Positions 24,718 to 32,585 of a stretch of 44,764 bases of DNA are shown piece after piece. The DNA is taken from positions 1-44,764 of the IMG/VR virus record IMGVR_UViG_3300026521_000025. One strand, given 5' to 3'. The translations under genes were made by a program, and so were the position numbers. Source of the stretch: a virus. Under the pieces are notes generated by a model. It saw only the letters and a list, made by a program, of their open reading frames with translations, did not search any database and was not told the origin of the DNA. Each line of letters starts with the position of its first letter. Positions within the stretch are counted from its first letter, which is position 1.

Positions 24718-25176
24718 ATGAAAAAATATACAGTAGAATTAACAAAAGAACAACTTAAGCAATTAGGGATTGAAGTAGAAACAGAGTTTAAATATCCATT
24801 ATTTAAAAGATGGAAAATAAGTGGTCAGATTTGTAAATTCACAGACATCAGAAAGGCAGAGACAGTATGGGAAGGAATGAGTTTGCATAAAGTAGGAACC
24901 ACTAGGGATAATTTTACACCACATACAGATGCTATGTGGGAAGATGTAGCTTATGATGTTGAAAGAGACTTATGGGATGGGCAACCAGTAGAGTGTCTCA
25001 CTTGTGACCATACACATGAAAGAGACATTAGATTTTATGATGTTTTAAACAGATGCACTTTCATGTATGATGGTAGAAGAGATGGGATGTTTTTTGATAA
25101 CTACAAAGCACTCCAATCAGATAGATATGATGAGTGGATTATAAAAGCACATAAGACATTGGAGAGACAGTTATAA
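24718..25176 (+). CDS. 152-residue protein, unknown
   Basis: The N terminus MKKYTVELTKEQLKQLGIEV is common at the start of small phage proteins. The body contains an acidic, Trp-containing region and CLTCDHTHERD (a CxxC followed by His, possible metal site). No complete domain is recognised. The following 145 bases (25177-25321) hold no gene I can support beyond a 27-codon GTG frame. Confidence 0.65.
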   Translation: MKKYTVELTKEQLKQLGIEVETEFKYPLFKRWKISGQICKFTDIRKAETVWEGMSLHKVGTTRDNFTPHTDAMWEDVAYDVERDLWDGQPVECLTCDHTHERDIRFYDVLNRCTFMYDGRRDGMFFDNYKALQSDRYDEWIIKAHKTLERQL

Positions 25177-25321
25177 CTAGTGAGGGTAACAGCATACTCC
25201 AAGTACTTCCTAGGAATATATCAGTTATTAAATGGGAGACACAACAGTGTAGAAATGAAGTAATTAGTGGTTTTAAAAGACTATATAGAACTAATGATAT
25301 AACTATTATAAAGGTGTAGCA

Positions 25322-25645
25322 ATGATAAGTAAAGAATTATTAAGTGAGATTTTGGATAGAGAAGTGATTAATGTTGTGGGTATTACTCAAATAGACAGTA
25401 GAGGAGTAGTAAGTTCTAAAGCTGTAAAGTTTGAAACAAGGAAAGATATATACAGAAGCATAAACATCTACGAACTTGCACATAAATGTAAAGAATGGGC
25501 TTATAATGAACACGGTGAAATTCTGACATCTTTTAAATACAAGGGTGAATGGATTGTTGAGGATGAACGTTATAGATATAGAGCAGACACAGAACCAGAA
25601 GCAATATTTAAAGCTTGTGAATGGATATTAAAGGAGATGAAATGA
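25322..25645 (+). CDS. 107-residue protein, unknown
   Basis: MISKELLSEILDREVINVVG begins a small mixed alpha/beta protein with FKYKGEWIVEDERYRYRADT and a helical end (AIFKACEWILKEMK). The pattern recurs in small phage proteins of unknown role. AAAGGTG precedes the start. The stop overlaps the next start. Confidence 0.65.
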   Translation: MISKELLSEILDREVINVVGITQIDSRGVVSSKAVKFETRKDIYRSINIYELAHKCKEWAYNEHGEILTSFKYKGEWIVEDERYRYRADTEPEAIFKACEWILKEMK

Positions 25646-25821
25646 TACATGAATGCAATCCAGTATTTAAAGAAATGAAACCTAAGGAAGAAATGATTGA
25701 ATATGGAATTCAAGTATCTTCCAGAGGTAGATATGCAATCAAAAAGAACAACTTAGTATTAGGTGTTTATTCATCTAAAGCAGAAGCTATTTCTACAATA
25801 GATAGTTTAATAGGAGATTAA
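25642..25821 (+). CDS. 59-residue protein, unknown
   Basis: Start chosen at the ATG in ATGA overlapping the upstream stop, with AAGGAG just before it. An in-frame ATG at 25621 has no ribosome site. The end AIKKNNLVLGVYSSKAEAIS resembles small phage peptides with a short sheet-helix unit. The function is unknown. Confidence 0.6.
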   Translation: MIHECNPVFKEMKPKEEMIEYGIQVSSRGRYAIKKNNLVLGVYSSKAEAISTIDSLIGD

Positions 25822-25822
25822 A

Positions 25823-26275
25823 ATGAAATTTAAAGTAGGACAAATATGGAAAGACAGAGCTGGATATGAATACACAATAAAGAGCATAGATGAAGATAAA
25901 AGATTTCCATTAGAAACAGAAGGCGGTTTTCTATACTCAAAAGATGGAAAATGGTGGGATAATGAAGAAGAGAACGAGCTTGACTTAATAGAGCTTTTTA
26001 GAGATGCTGAAGAGTTAAATCTAAGCAATCCATCAAGTGAAGATACTTCAGAGCTTGTAGATACTTCAAATGGACTCTCAGCATCATACTATGTATTACC
26101 AATAGGTGCAACACAGATTCAAGACTTAATTGAACACAAAGAAATGAACTTTAGTCAAGGAAATATACTTAAAGCTATTTATAGATTAGGTAGTAAAAGT
26201 AATATAGATGCTAAATATGATTTAGAAAAGATTGTATATTTTGCAGAAAGAGAATTAAAAAGGATTCAGAAATGA
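25823..26275 (+). CDS. DUF3310-domain protein (T7 gp1.7-like)
   Basis: 150 residues in two parts. Residues 1-50 are a small beta domain (FKVGQIWKDRAGYEYTIKSI, then GKWW). After an acidic linker, residues ~88-150 fit DUF3310: YYVLPIGATQIQDLIEHKEM, FSQGNILKAIYRLG and DAKYDLEKIVYFAEREL. In T7 the family member gp1.7 is a nucleotide kinase acting on dTMP/dGMP. The N-terminal addition is not part of that family. A nucleotide-metabolism role in the early operon is likely, but the kinase activity is inference. Confidence 0.75.
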   Translation: MKFKVGQIWKDRAGYEYTIKSIDEDKRFPLETEGGFLYSKDGKWWDNEEENELDLIELFRDAEELNLSNPSSEDTSELVDTSNGLSASYYVLPIGATQIQDLIEHKEMNFSQGNILKAIYRLGSKSNIDAKYDLEKIVYFAERELKRIQK

Positions 26276-26469
26276 AAGTAAAAGTAAATAAAGATTTAAA
26301 AAGAAAGCTACAGATGATTAATGTTTGGAAACGGTTCAAAAAGAATATGATAGAACAAGAACAAAGACATAGTCCTAGTTCAGTAATTAGTGCATTTATT
26401 CATAAAGATACAAGAGAAGGCATTCGTTTTTGGAATATGGTGGCAAAAGAAATAGATAGACTTGAATAG
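26272..26469 (+). CDS. 65-residue basic protein, unknown
   Basis: Starts by ATGA overlap with the DUF3310 gene. Very basic N-terminal half (KVKVNKDLKRKLQMINVWKR), then a helical end (GIRFWNMVAKEIDRLE). It may bind nucleic acid. No family is recognised. Confidence 0.6.
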   Translation: MKVKVNKDLKRKLQMINVWKRFKKNMIEQEQRHSPSSVISAFIHKDTREGIRFWNMVAKEIDRLE

Positions 26470-26491
26470 TCTATCCTGAAAAAGATAGTTG

Positions 26492-26824
26492 ATGGATGAA
26501 ATAAATGAATTAATGGAAAGACAAAATAGCTTTGAAGATAGTTTGACTTCACAGGAATATAATATCATTCAGCTATTTGACTTTAAAAATAATCTAAGTT
26601 GTAAGATAAGTGGATGGAATCTATTAGCTTTAACTAAAGGCGGATACTCTGTTAAGATAATGGTAGGGTATAACCAACACAAGAAACCTATATTCACAAG
26701 TAGTGTATCACTAACTAATTGGGATAAGGTAATAAAGTTTAAAGATAATATAGAAGAAATTAAAAACAAAGCTGTTTTATCTAAGGGTATATCTTCTAGT
26801 ACAGAATTGGATAATCTCCTATAA
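26492..26824 (+). CDS. 110-residue protein, unknown
   Basis: ATG at 26492; a TTG one codon earlier is less likely. The ribosome site is weak. The N terminus is acidic and helical (MDEINELMERQNSFEDSLTS). The middle is beta-rich (GGYSVKIMVGYNQHKKPIFT) and the end again helical. There are no motifs. Confidence 0.6.
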   Translation: MDEINELMERQNSFEDSLTSQEYNIIQLFDFKNNLSCKISGWNLLALTKGGYSVKIMVGYNQHKKPIFTSSVSLTNWDKVIKFKDNIEEIKNKAVLSKGISSSTELDNLL

Positions 26825-26851
26825 TAGGGAGTTTGTCTTCGGGTACCGAAG
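26815..26851 (+). terminator. Two adjacent hairpins at an operon end
   Basis: TCTCCTA and TAGGGAG around the stop codon (about 26815-26831) are followed by TTTG. Then comes CTTCGG-GTA-CCGAAG (26837-26851), a strong 6-bp stem with a 3-nt loop. The first looks like a weak terminator. The second has the same geometry as the hairpins in the early control region and could mark a promoter for the operon at 26938. Confidence 0.45.
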
Positions 26852-26937
26852 TAGCTACCGAGTAGGATACTTATAGTAGTGTCATTGTAAAATAGTAAAA
26901 TCGTATAAATAGATTAAATAGATAAAGGGAAAATCAA

Positions 26938-27072
26938 ATGAAAATATATAGAGATTTAGAGAATGAACCAGTGCAAAAAACAGAACATACCAATGTAGTA
27001 GAGCTAATGGGTAGCGACAATGCAATTAAGATTTATGAGATTATTGCTGAAAATGAAATGTGGGGATATTAA
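26938..27072 (+). CDS. 44-residue protein, unknown
   Basis: AAAGGG lies upstream of the ATG. The acidic peptide begins MKIYRDLENEPVQKTEHTNV and ends ENEMWGY. It is the first gene after the hairpin pair. No family is recognised. Confidence 0.55.
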   Translation: MKIYRDLENEPVQKTEHTNVVELMGSDNAIKIYEIIAENEMWGY

Positions 27073-27073
27073 A

Positions 27074-27310
27074 ATGATTGAACTAATTAAAAATGCATAC
27101 AACAACAATTTGAATAAAAGTATTTTACACGAGTTGTTAAAAATGATGGCAATAAACTTATCGGTTTTTACAGTAATAGTATCATTAATTCTATTCCTTG
27201 CTTGGGAACCAGTGGATATTTTGCTTGTAATTAGGTACATCATCGTATATTTACTATTCTTATGTATACCAATAATATTAGAGTATATGAAACAAAAAAA
27301 GGAAAATTAA
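27074..27310 (+). CDS. 78-residue two-helix membrane protein
   Basis: I take the ATG at 27074, just after the upstream stop. The longer frame to 27020 lies inside the previous gene. Two membrane helices are visible: INLSVFTVIVSLILFLAW (about 29-46) and VIRYIIVYLLFLCIPIIL (about 53-70). The N terminus is basic and the end MKQKKEN is basic, so both ends are probably cytoplasmic. It may act in superinfection control or host membrane changes. This is unproved. Confidence 0.6.
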   Translation: MIELIKNAYNNNLNKSILHELLKMMAINLSVFTVIVSLILFLAWEPVDILLVIRYIIVYLLFLCIPIILEYMKQKKEN

Positions 27311-27648
27311 TGGAGTTTACATACACACAAGCAAAAGAGATTATTAAAGAGTTAGGTAAATTTAAAGTATCTCCTTATGACCATTATGGATTAACTATCA
27401 TTGAGATAGATGATGGAAGTGAATATGCAATAGGAGATGAATCAGAAGCAGATGATGCTTTGGATGAATATCTAGAAGGGTACCTTGAAGAATTAATCTA
27501 TCCAGAATTACCAGAAAATATGATTAATTACTTTGACGATGAAGCTTGGAAAAGAGATGCAAGATATGATGGAAGAGGTTGCAGCTTATCTTCATATGAT
27601 GGAAATGAATTAGACATTGCAGACTTAGTAGCGTTTAGGATTAATTAA
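27310..27648 (+). CDS. 112-residue acidic phage protein
   Basis: Start at the ATG overlapping the upstream TAA, after AAGGAAAATT. The protein is very acidic with IGDESEADDALDEYLEGYLE and YFDDEAWKRDARYDGRGCSL, a domain type that recurs in many phages without known role (YAIGxxxEADxAxxEYI). Strong acidity could mean DNA mimicry, but that is a guess. It directly precedes the helicase-primase gene. Confidence 0.65.
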   Translation: MEFTYTQAKEIIKELGKFKVSPYDHYGLTIIEIDDGSEYAIGDESEADDALDEYLEGYLEELIYPELPENMINYFDDEAWKRDARYDGRGCSLSSYDGNELDIADLVAFRIN

Positions 27649-29781
27649 ATGACTAGATTAGAATTAGTAACAAATGAACTAAATAGAATGAATGTATTTG
27701 GAAATCATACTAATAAAACAGCAGATAAAATGTCAAAGATACTAGGAGAGGATATCCCTTTTCCAATGTCATTGACTATTGCTAATTATACTATGGCTAC
27801 ATTCACAGGTCACTTCCATTTAAAGATTAAACTAGCAGAGGATAATCTTATCCCTTGTAATGTCATAGCTTTCGTTCTAGCCAAGAGTGGAGCAAAGAAG
27901 ACATCTAGTATGCTTAAGCTAGAAAAGGCTCTTAAAGGTGGTTATGATGTAATTAATGAATACAGATGGGATAAAGCTAAAAGACTAGCAGAAGATACAG
28001 ATACAGATGTAACTCCACCATCTCCATTAAGTAATGCAATTGCAACAGAAGCAGGAATGATTCAGAGATTGAATGACTTTGCTAAAGAAGGAGTAGGACT
28101 ACCTAGTTTATATGTAGATGAAATATCAACAGAACTAGCAAGTAATCCAGATATGATACCTAACATTAAATTAGTTTCACAACTGTTTGATGTAGGAGAT
28201 ATGAAGTCTAAACCATTAAAAGATAGACAAGCACAATCAGATGAAGTACATGGTATGGGAATGAGTGCATTGTTTATTGGAAGCGAACATGGTATACTAG
28301 AAGATGAATTAGTATTGAAGAAATTTGAAACAGAGTTTATTAGTAAACTAGCAAGAAGAAGTTTCTTTGTATATCCAGACTTCAAGCAAGAGGAAAAAAC
28401 AGTAGAGACTATAGATGATTTACTGCAAGAGATTACTATTGAAGAAGAAGTTGCACAAGAACTATTAACAGATGTATCTATACAGAGCACATACATAGCT
28501 CGTAAAGCCATTCAAACTGATTATATGAATATTGATATAGATGAAGAAGCAAATCGCTTATACAAGCTCTATAAGGTTTATTGTGAAGAACTAGCTAAAG
28601 AGGTAACAGATAATGAAGCAGTACAGCTAGAATTAACTCATAGACATTGGAAAGCATTTAAGCTTGCAGGAGTCTATGCTGTTTTTAATGGTAATGAAAG
28701 TGTAACTATTCAAGATTTAAAAGAAGCTATTTATGTAGCAGAATTAAATAAAGAACACTTGAAGAAATTTACTTATATGGCTAATAGACAAAAGTATGAG
28801 ATTCTACTAGACCATTACATTAATGGTGGTAAGACTTTATCAGCACATGAAATGGTTAAGAAGAAATGGATACAAAAAACAGGAGCTCCTTTAAAGACTA
28901 TAGTAGAATTAGCTAATTCAAAATTAGGTAATACAGGTATGTTAGAAATAACAGAAGATAATACAGTAGTGTTTAAGAACTTTCAAAAAACAGAAGGTTT
29001 AGGTGCATCTTACATTATGGTAAGTGGAGCTAAAGAAGAAAGAGCAATGAGAACAGCTAGTGGATATACATATAAGAAATCATCTTTTGAGAAGATTGGA
29101 AACTTGTTATGTAATGATACAGCTTATTGTCCTTTTGAATTCAAAGGAGGAATTCGTGGAAAAGATTATATTGTATCTGGTGCCGATTTCATCGTACTTG
29201 ATGTTGATGATGATGGGATTACAGATAATGAAGCATCAGACATGTTGTGTGATTTTAACCACATTATTGCTAGGACTAGCTCTAACAGTCCTTACAAGTT
29301 TAGAGTTATACTACCTACTGACATTACAGTAGATATAGAAAATGATAAGTGGAAACCATTTATGAAGAAGGTATCAGAATATTTAGGAATTGAAATTGAT
29401 TTACTTCCTAAAGCACAGATATATTATGGATATAAAGGTAGAGAACTTATTGTAAATGAAGGTATTGATTTACCAGCTTCAGAGCTAGTGAAGAATATAG
29501 AGTTACCAGAAAAGAAAGCTAAACCATTAACTAGAAAAGGTGTATCAGAAGTATTAGATAATCCATTCGAAACATTTAAATATGCATATGAGATTGAATC
29601 TGGAAAAGGACTACATAATAGTCTTTGGAGAGTAACAGTACATGCTTATGATATTGGTTTAACTTACGATGAAACTGTCACAGTTTTAAATGATATATTA
29701 GAGTACATAGATGATGAACCTAGAACAGGATATATGGATAGTTTATATAAAAGAATGAGAAGTTATAATGGATGGGAATAA
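27649..29781 (+). CDS. Helicase-like ATPase fused to AEP-type primase
   Basis: 710 residues. The N-terminal half looks like the DUF3987/helicase-type ATPase of phages: Walker A-like SGAKKTS (80-86), Walker B LYVDEIS (D157, E158), a sensor-like MSALFIGSEHG near 206 and RRSFFVYP near 240. The C-terminal part looks like an archaeo-eukaryotic primase: FIVLDVDDDG (D518, D520 as metal ligands), then TSSNSPYKFRVILPTD near 545-560. It then ends in a small helical domain. The order ATPase then AEP is the reverse of the common primase-helicase order (for example NrS-1 phage). No other replicative polymerase is found, so this protein may prime and possibly extend DNA. The N4 primase gp43 is a possible relative. 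Confidence 0.75.
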   Translation: MTRLELVTNELNRMNVFGNHTNKTADKMSKILGEDIPFPMSLTIANYTMATFTGHFHLKIKLAEDNLIPCNVIAFVLAKSGAKKTSSMLKLEKALKGGYDVINEYRWDKAKRLAEDTDTDVTPPSPLSNAIATEAGMIQRLNDFAKEGVGLPSLYVDEISTELASNPDMIPNIKLVSQLFDVGDMKSKPLKDRQAQSDEVHGMGMSALFIGSEHGILEDELVLKKFETEFISKLARRSFFVYPDFKQEEKTVETIDDLLQEITIEEEVAQELLTDVSIQSTYIARKAIQTDYMNIDIDEEANRLYKLYKVYCEELAKEVTDNEAVQLELTHRHWKAFKLAGVYAVFNGNESVTIQDLKEAIYVAELNKEHLKKFTYMANRQKYEILLDHYINGGKTLSAHEMVKKKWIQKTGAPLKTIVELANSKLGNTGMLEITEDNTVVFKNFQKTEGLGASYIMVSGAKEERAMRTASGYTYKKSSFEKIGNLLCNDTAYCPFEFKGGIRGKDYIVSGADFIVLDVDDDGITDNEASDMLCDFNHIIARTSSNSPYKFRVILPTDITVDIENDKWKPFMKKVSEYLGIEIDLLPKAQIYYGYKGRELIVNEGIDLPASELVKNIELPEKKAKPLTRKGVSEVLDNPFETFKYAYEIESGKGLHNSLWRVTVHAYDIGLTYDETVTVLNDILEYIDDEPRTGYMDSLYKRMRSYNGWE

Positions 29782-29899
29782 CTGTTCAATATGTACTACT
29801 CAATACGATTTAGAAGAACAAAGTATAAATGGTAAGATTTGGTACAGATGTAAAATATGTACTAAACTAGGAAGAATGTTACCAATAGGTAATAGATAA
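29768..29899 (+). CDS. 43-residue zinc-ribbon micro-protein
   Basis: Starts inside the end of the helicase-primase gene. CSIC at 6-9 and CKIC at 28-31 form a clear pair of CxxC knuckles for one zinc ion. Such peptides often bind DNA or act as polymerase or primase accessory factors. The overlap suggests coupled expression. Confidence 0.65.
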   Translation: MDGNNCSICTTQYDLEEQSINGKIWYRCKICTKLGRMLPIGNR

Positions 29900-30349
29900 A
29901 TGGAATGGATAAATGAAACAAATATTAAAGACTTTAGTTCTTACGTTGGGTTTATATATAGAATCAATTATACCGATGGTACAGTGTACTTCGGTAAAAA
30001 GAACTTCACAATACAAAGAACATTACCACCTCTTAAAGGGTATAAAAGAAAAAGGAAGATTCTAAAAGAATCTAACTGGAAAAAATATGAAGGTTCTTCT
30101 GATTGGGGTAAATATAAAGTAGTACAAAGTAAAACTATACTAAAAGTATTTAAGACTAAAGGAGGATTAACTTATGGAGAAGTGGAGTTGTTGGTTAGGG
30201 AAAGAGTTCTATTCAGGCTTGATTGTCTTAATTTTAATATATCTGGTAGATTTTATAAAAGAAACATTGAAACAAAAGAAGTGATATGGAAAAAATATTC
30301 AGATACGAGAATGGAAAACTGTACAGGATTTCGACAAATAAGGAAGTAG
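29900..30349 (+). CDS. GIY-YIG-type phage endonuclease with a substituted 3' end
   Basis: 149 residues. VGFIYRINYTDGTVYFGKKN (16-35) is the GIY and YIG pair, followed by basic residues, NWKKYEGSSDWGKYK (about 73-87) and a conserved E in YGEVELL. This is a family of small phage endonucleases. The C-terminal ~15 codons (after IWKKYS) read through the HNH gene in another frame and look foreign. A segment very similar to residues ~111-130 (NISGRFYKRN) reappears downstream of the HNH gene at 30713-30799 (NISGKFYPAN), so the HNH gene appears to have been inserted at this gene's end. Confidence 0.7.
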   Translation: MEWINETNIKDFSSYVGFIYRINYTDGTVYFGKKNFTIQRTLPPLKGYKRKRKILKESNWKKYEGSSDWGKYKVVQSKTILKVFKTKGGLTYGEVELLVRERVLFRLDCLNFNISGRFYKRNIETKEVIWKKYSDTRMENCTGFRQIRK

Positions 30350-30732
30350 GGACAACAGTACATGGATATAGGAGAGTAAAAGTAAATTATAAAACTTATG
30401 CAGTTCACAGAATTATATGGGAACTACATTATGGAGAAATTCCGAACAAGATGCAAATCGACCATATAGACCATGATAGGTTAAATAACAAACTATCGAA
30501 CTTACGATTAGTAGAACAAAAAGATAATTTATTGAATAAGAGTTTATACAAGACATCTTCATCAGGAATAAGTGGAATAAACTTTGTTAAAAATCTAAAA
30601 AAGTGGAAAGTGATAATGCAAAAAGATAAGAAAAGAATATATCTTGGAGTGTTTGAAGATTTTGAAGAAGCAATAGAAGTTAGGAAAAATTTTATCAAGA
30701 AAGGTGAGTTTCATGAAAATCATGGAAATTAA
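30286..30732 (+). CDS. HNH homing endonuclease with AP2-like domain
   Basis: 148 residues. HRIIWELHYGEIPNKMQIDH followed by IDHDRLNNKLSNLRLVE is the HNH motif of group I/free-standing homing enzymes. The C-terminal third (SGISGINFVKNLKKWKV, KKRIYLGVFEDFEEA) is an AP2-like DNA-binding domain. It is not in an intron: it overlaps the 3' end of the GIY-YIG gene by 64 bases and is itself overlapped by the remnant of that gene's original tail. It is thus a free-standing mobile element that landed at a gene end. Confidence 0.85.
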   Translation: MEKIFRYENGKLYRISTNKEVGTTVHGYRRVKVNYKTYAVHRIIWELHYGEIPNKMQIDHIDHDRLNNKLSNLRLVEQKDNLLNKSLYKTSSSGISGINFVKNLKKWKVIMQKDKKRIYLGVFEDFEEAIEVRKNFIKKGEFHENHGN

Positions 30733-30799
30733 CAATAATATCTCTGGTAAATTTTATCCTGCAAATGTCGAAAGAAGGAAAATAAAATGGAGAACTTAA
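30713..30799 (+). pseudogene. Displaced original 3' tail of the GIY-YIG endonuclease gene
   Basis: A 28-codon open frame whose peptide INNNISGKFYPANVERRKIK, then WRT, aligns residue by residue with LNFNISGRFYKRNIETKEVI, then WKK, in the gene at 29900. It sits just after the HNH gene. The simplest reading is that the HNH gene arrived with its own copy of the target's end, and this is the old end left behind. It may still be translated but is unlikely to matter. Confidence 0.7.
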
Positions 30800-30930
30800 C
30801 TGAAACAAGTTTAGAAGAATTGTATGATTATGTAAAACTTAGAAATAAGTGGAATAAGAAAACAATGAAATTAACAATGTTTGATATTAATATGTTAATT
30901 CAACATATAGAGGATTTAGAAAATGATTGA
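30787..30930 (+). CDS. 47-residue helical protein, unknown
   Basis: Begins MENLTETSLEELYDYVKLRN, after AAGGAAAATAAA. It ends DLEND, encoded by a 15-base sequence (GGATTTAGAAAATGA) that also carries the start of the next gene and is repeated at the next boundary. No family is recognised. Confidence 0.55.
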   Translation: MENLTETSLEELYDYVKLRNKWNKKTMKLTMFDINMLIQHIEDLEND

Positions 30931-31093
30931 TGATGGAGATATATTACCACTAAGTAATTGTTGTAATGCATTAATATATTGGGAAACTGATATATGTTCA
31001 GATTGTAAAGAACATTGTATCTCTAATTGGGATAAATTAGAAGAACAATATGAATGGCAACAAGAAGTAATAAGGGATTTAGAAAATGACTAA
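30923..31093 (+). CDS. 56-residue Cys-rich protein, probable zinc binder
   Basis: NCCNAL near 12, CSDC at about 25-28 and HC soon after give four or more candidate zinc ligands. It ends RDLEND, the same ending as the upstream gene. It starts by ATGA overlap. It is one of several tiny Cys-knuckle proteins in this genome. Confidence 0.55.
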   Translation: MIDDGDILPLSNCCNALIYWETDICSDCKEHCISNWDKLEEQYEWQQEVIRDLEND

Positions 31094-31214
31094 ATATAAA
31101 GTACACTTTTACAATGCAATATTTACATATGTTATTCATGCTCCTAATATAGATATAGCATTAGATAGAGCTAATGAAAAATATGACAATGTAAGTCATG
31201 TGGAGGAAGTATGA
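31086..31214 (+). CDS. 42-residue protein, unknown
   Basis: MTKYKVHFYNAIFTYVIHAP begins a short sheet-helix peptide (IDIALDRANEKYDNVSHV) of a kind often seen in phages. Both ends overlap neighbours by ATGA. The function is unknown. Confidence 0.55.
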   Translation: MTKYKVHFYNAIFTYVIHAPNIDIALDRANEKYDNVSHVEEV

Positions 31215-31927
31215 CATGTAATCTAGTAATTGATGCAGATAGTATATTGTACACTAGTTGTTACAGAAATCAAGATATAGATAAACAACATTGGTTTGCA
31301 GAACTAGCTTATAAAGACTTCTGTAGTACAGTAAGTAATATAGAGAGTGCTGTTTATAAACAATATGATTTGCAGAAAACAGATAAGCTAATTACAGAAT
31401 TAGTATTTAGTCCAAAGAAGACATTTCGTAATGAGTTATCAGAATCATATAAGAGCAACAGGAAGCCTACTTTAATTGTAGGTATACCAGAACTCAAACA
31501 AATGGTTTCTATTCGTCTAGGGTACACAGAAGTTGTTAATATGGAAGCTGATGATATTGTAATTACTAGAGCTTATGAAAAAGAGAATGTAGTTATTGCT
31601 TGTATAGATAAAGATATATTTACACATAGTCCAGTACCTTGTTTTAATTATAAGAAATGGGAATGGACTGATGGATTAGATGAAGAAACAATAAATACTA
31701 ATTATTGGATTCAAGCTCTAATGGGTGATAGTACAGATGGAATTAAAGGTGCTAAAGGAGTAGGAGCTAAAACAGCAGAGAAGATTGTATATAGTCTAGA
31801 TGGATTTGACTATAATAAATATGTAGCATATTTTGATTCAGAAGGCGATGCTGTTTTATCTATGAGATTAGTTAGACTAGACCAATATAGTTCAGACAAT
31901 GGACTAGAATTATGGAACGATTATTAA
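31211..31927 (+). CDS. 5'-3' exonuclease / FEN-type flap nuclease
   Basis: 238 residues, PIN/FEN fold. Visible metal-site acids: D8 and D10 in VIDADSILY, EADDIV near 117, IDKD near 138, and GDSTDGIKGAKGVGAKTAEK near 175-195, which joins the last acids to the helix-hairpin-helix DNA-binding loop. Related enzymes (T7 gp6, T5 D15) remove RNA primers and degrade host DNA. It begins the recombination/replication group with the Sak4-like ATPase and SSB-like protein. The length is normal for the phage form. Confidence 0.87.
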   Translation: MTCNLVIDADSILYTSCYRNQDIDKQHWFAELAYKDFCSTVSNIESAVYKQYDLQKTDKLITELVFSPKKTFRNELSESYKSNRKPTLIVGIPELKQMVSIRLGYTEVVNMEADDIVITRAYEKENVVIACIDKDIFTHSPVPCFNYKKWEWTDGLDEETINTNYWIQALMGDSTDGIKGAKGVGAKTAEKIVYSLDGFDYNKYVAYFDSEGDAVLSMRLVRLDQYSSDNGLELWNDY

Positions 31928-31937
31928 AAGGAAACAA

Positions 31938-32585
31938 ATGTCAAAACCCGTAGTATTAATTTGTGGAGAATCTGGAACAGGTAAAAGTTCAATGTTTGAA
32001 ACATTACCACCAGAAAGAACACTAATTTTAAACACAGAATTAAAACCATTACCAATGAGGAACTTTAATCAGTTCAAGAATGTAATGGCAGATACATACA
32101 AGAAACTAGATAGTGCAATTAGTCAGTTACAGAAAACAGACAAGTACGATTATGTAGTACTAGATAGCTTTACATCTTTAACAGAGATTGTAAACAAATA
32201 TGCTAGTACTGCATTTAATGGTTTTGAAGTATGGGCACAATATAATCAAATGATTGTTGATACAATTTGGAAGCTTAAGAAGCTACCACAACAAACATTT
32301 ATTATTGCACTACCAGAACAGAAAGCAATGGAATTTGGTGAAACAAAAGCATATGCTAGAGTAAAAGGTAAAGAGTTAAAATATGGTTATCTTGAAAAAG
32401 AAGTAGCAGTAGTACTATTCACTAAACCAGTATATGATGATGATACTGGAGAAATGGAAGATGTAAATATGTTTTACAAAGCAAATAAAGCAAATACAGC
32501 AAAGAGTCCAAGAGGAATGTTTGATGGTGAAGTTAAGAATGATGCTTTATTTATTGCAGAGAAGATAAATGAGTACTATAACTAA
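31938..32585 (+). CDS. Sak4-like RecA-fold ATPase
   Basis: 215 residues, one P-loop domain. Walker A CGESGTGKSS (K16) is near the start, ERTLILNTELKPLP follows, and Walker B is YVVLDSFTSL near 75. MEFGETKAYARVKGKELKYG follows in the second half. This is the pattern of the phage Sak4-type single-strand annealing ATPase (also called phage nucleotide-binding protein), which cooperates with SSB. Its neighbours, a FEN nuclease upstream and an SSB-like protein downstream, support that. The next gene overlaps its end. Confidence 0.75.
   Translation: MSKPVVLICGESGTGKSSMFETLPPERTLILNTELKPLPMRNFNQFKNVMADTYKKLDSAISQLQKTDKYDYVVLDSFTSLTEIVNKYASTAFNGFEVWAQYNQMIVDTIWKLKKLPQQTFIIALPEQKAMEFGETKAYARVKGKELKYGYLEKEVAVVLFTKPVYDDDTGEMEDVNMFYKANKANTAKSPRGMFDGEVKNDALFIAEKINEYYN

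Noticed and set aside
25180-25263. 27-codon GTG frame in the 145-base gap after 25176
   Set aside because: No ribosome site and no similarity; the gap is left without a gene.
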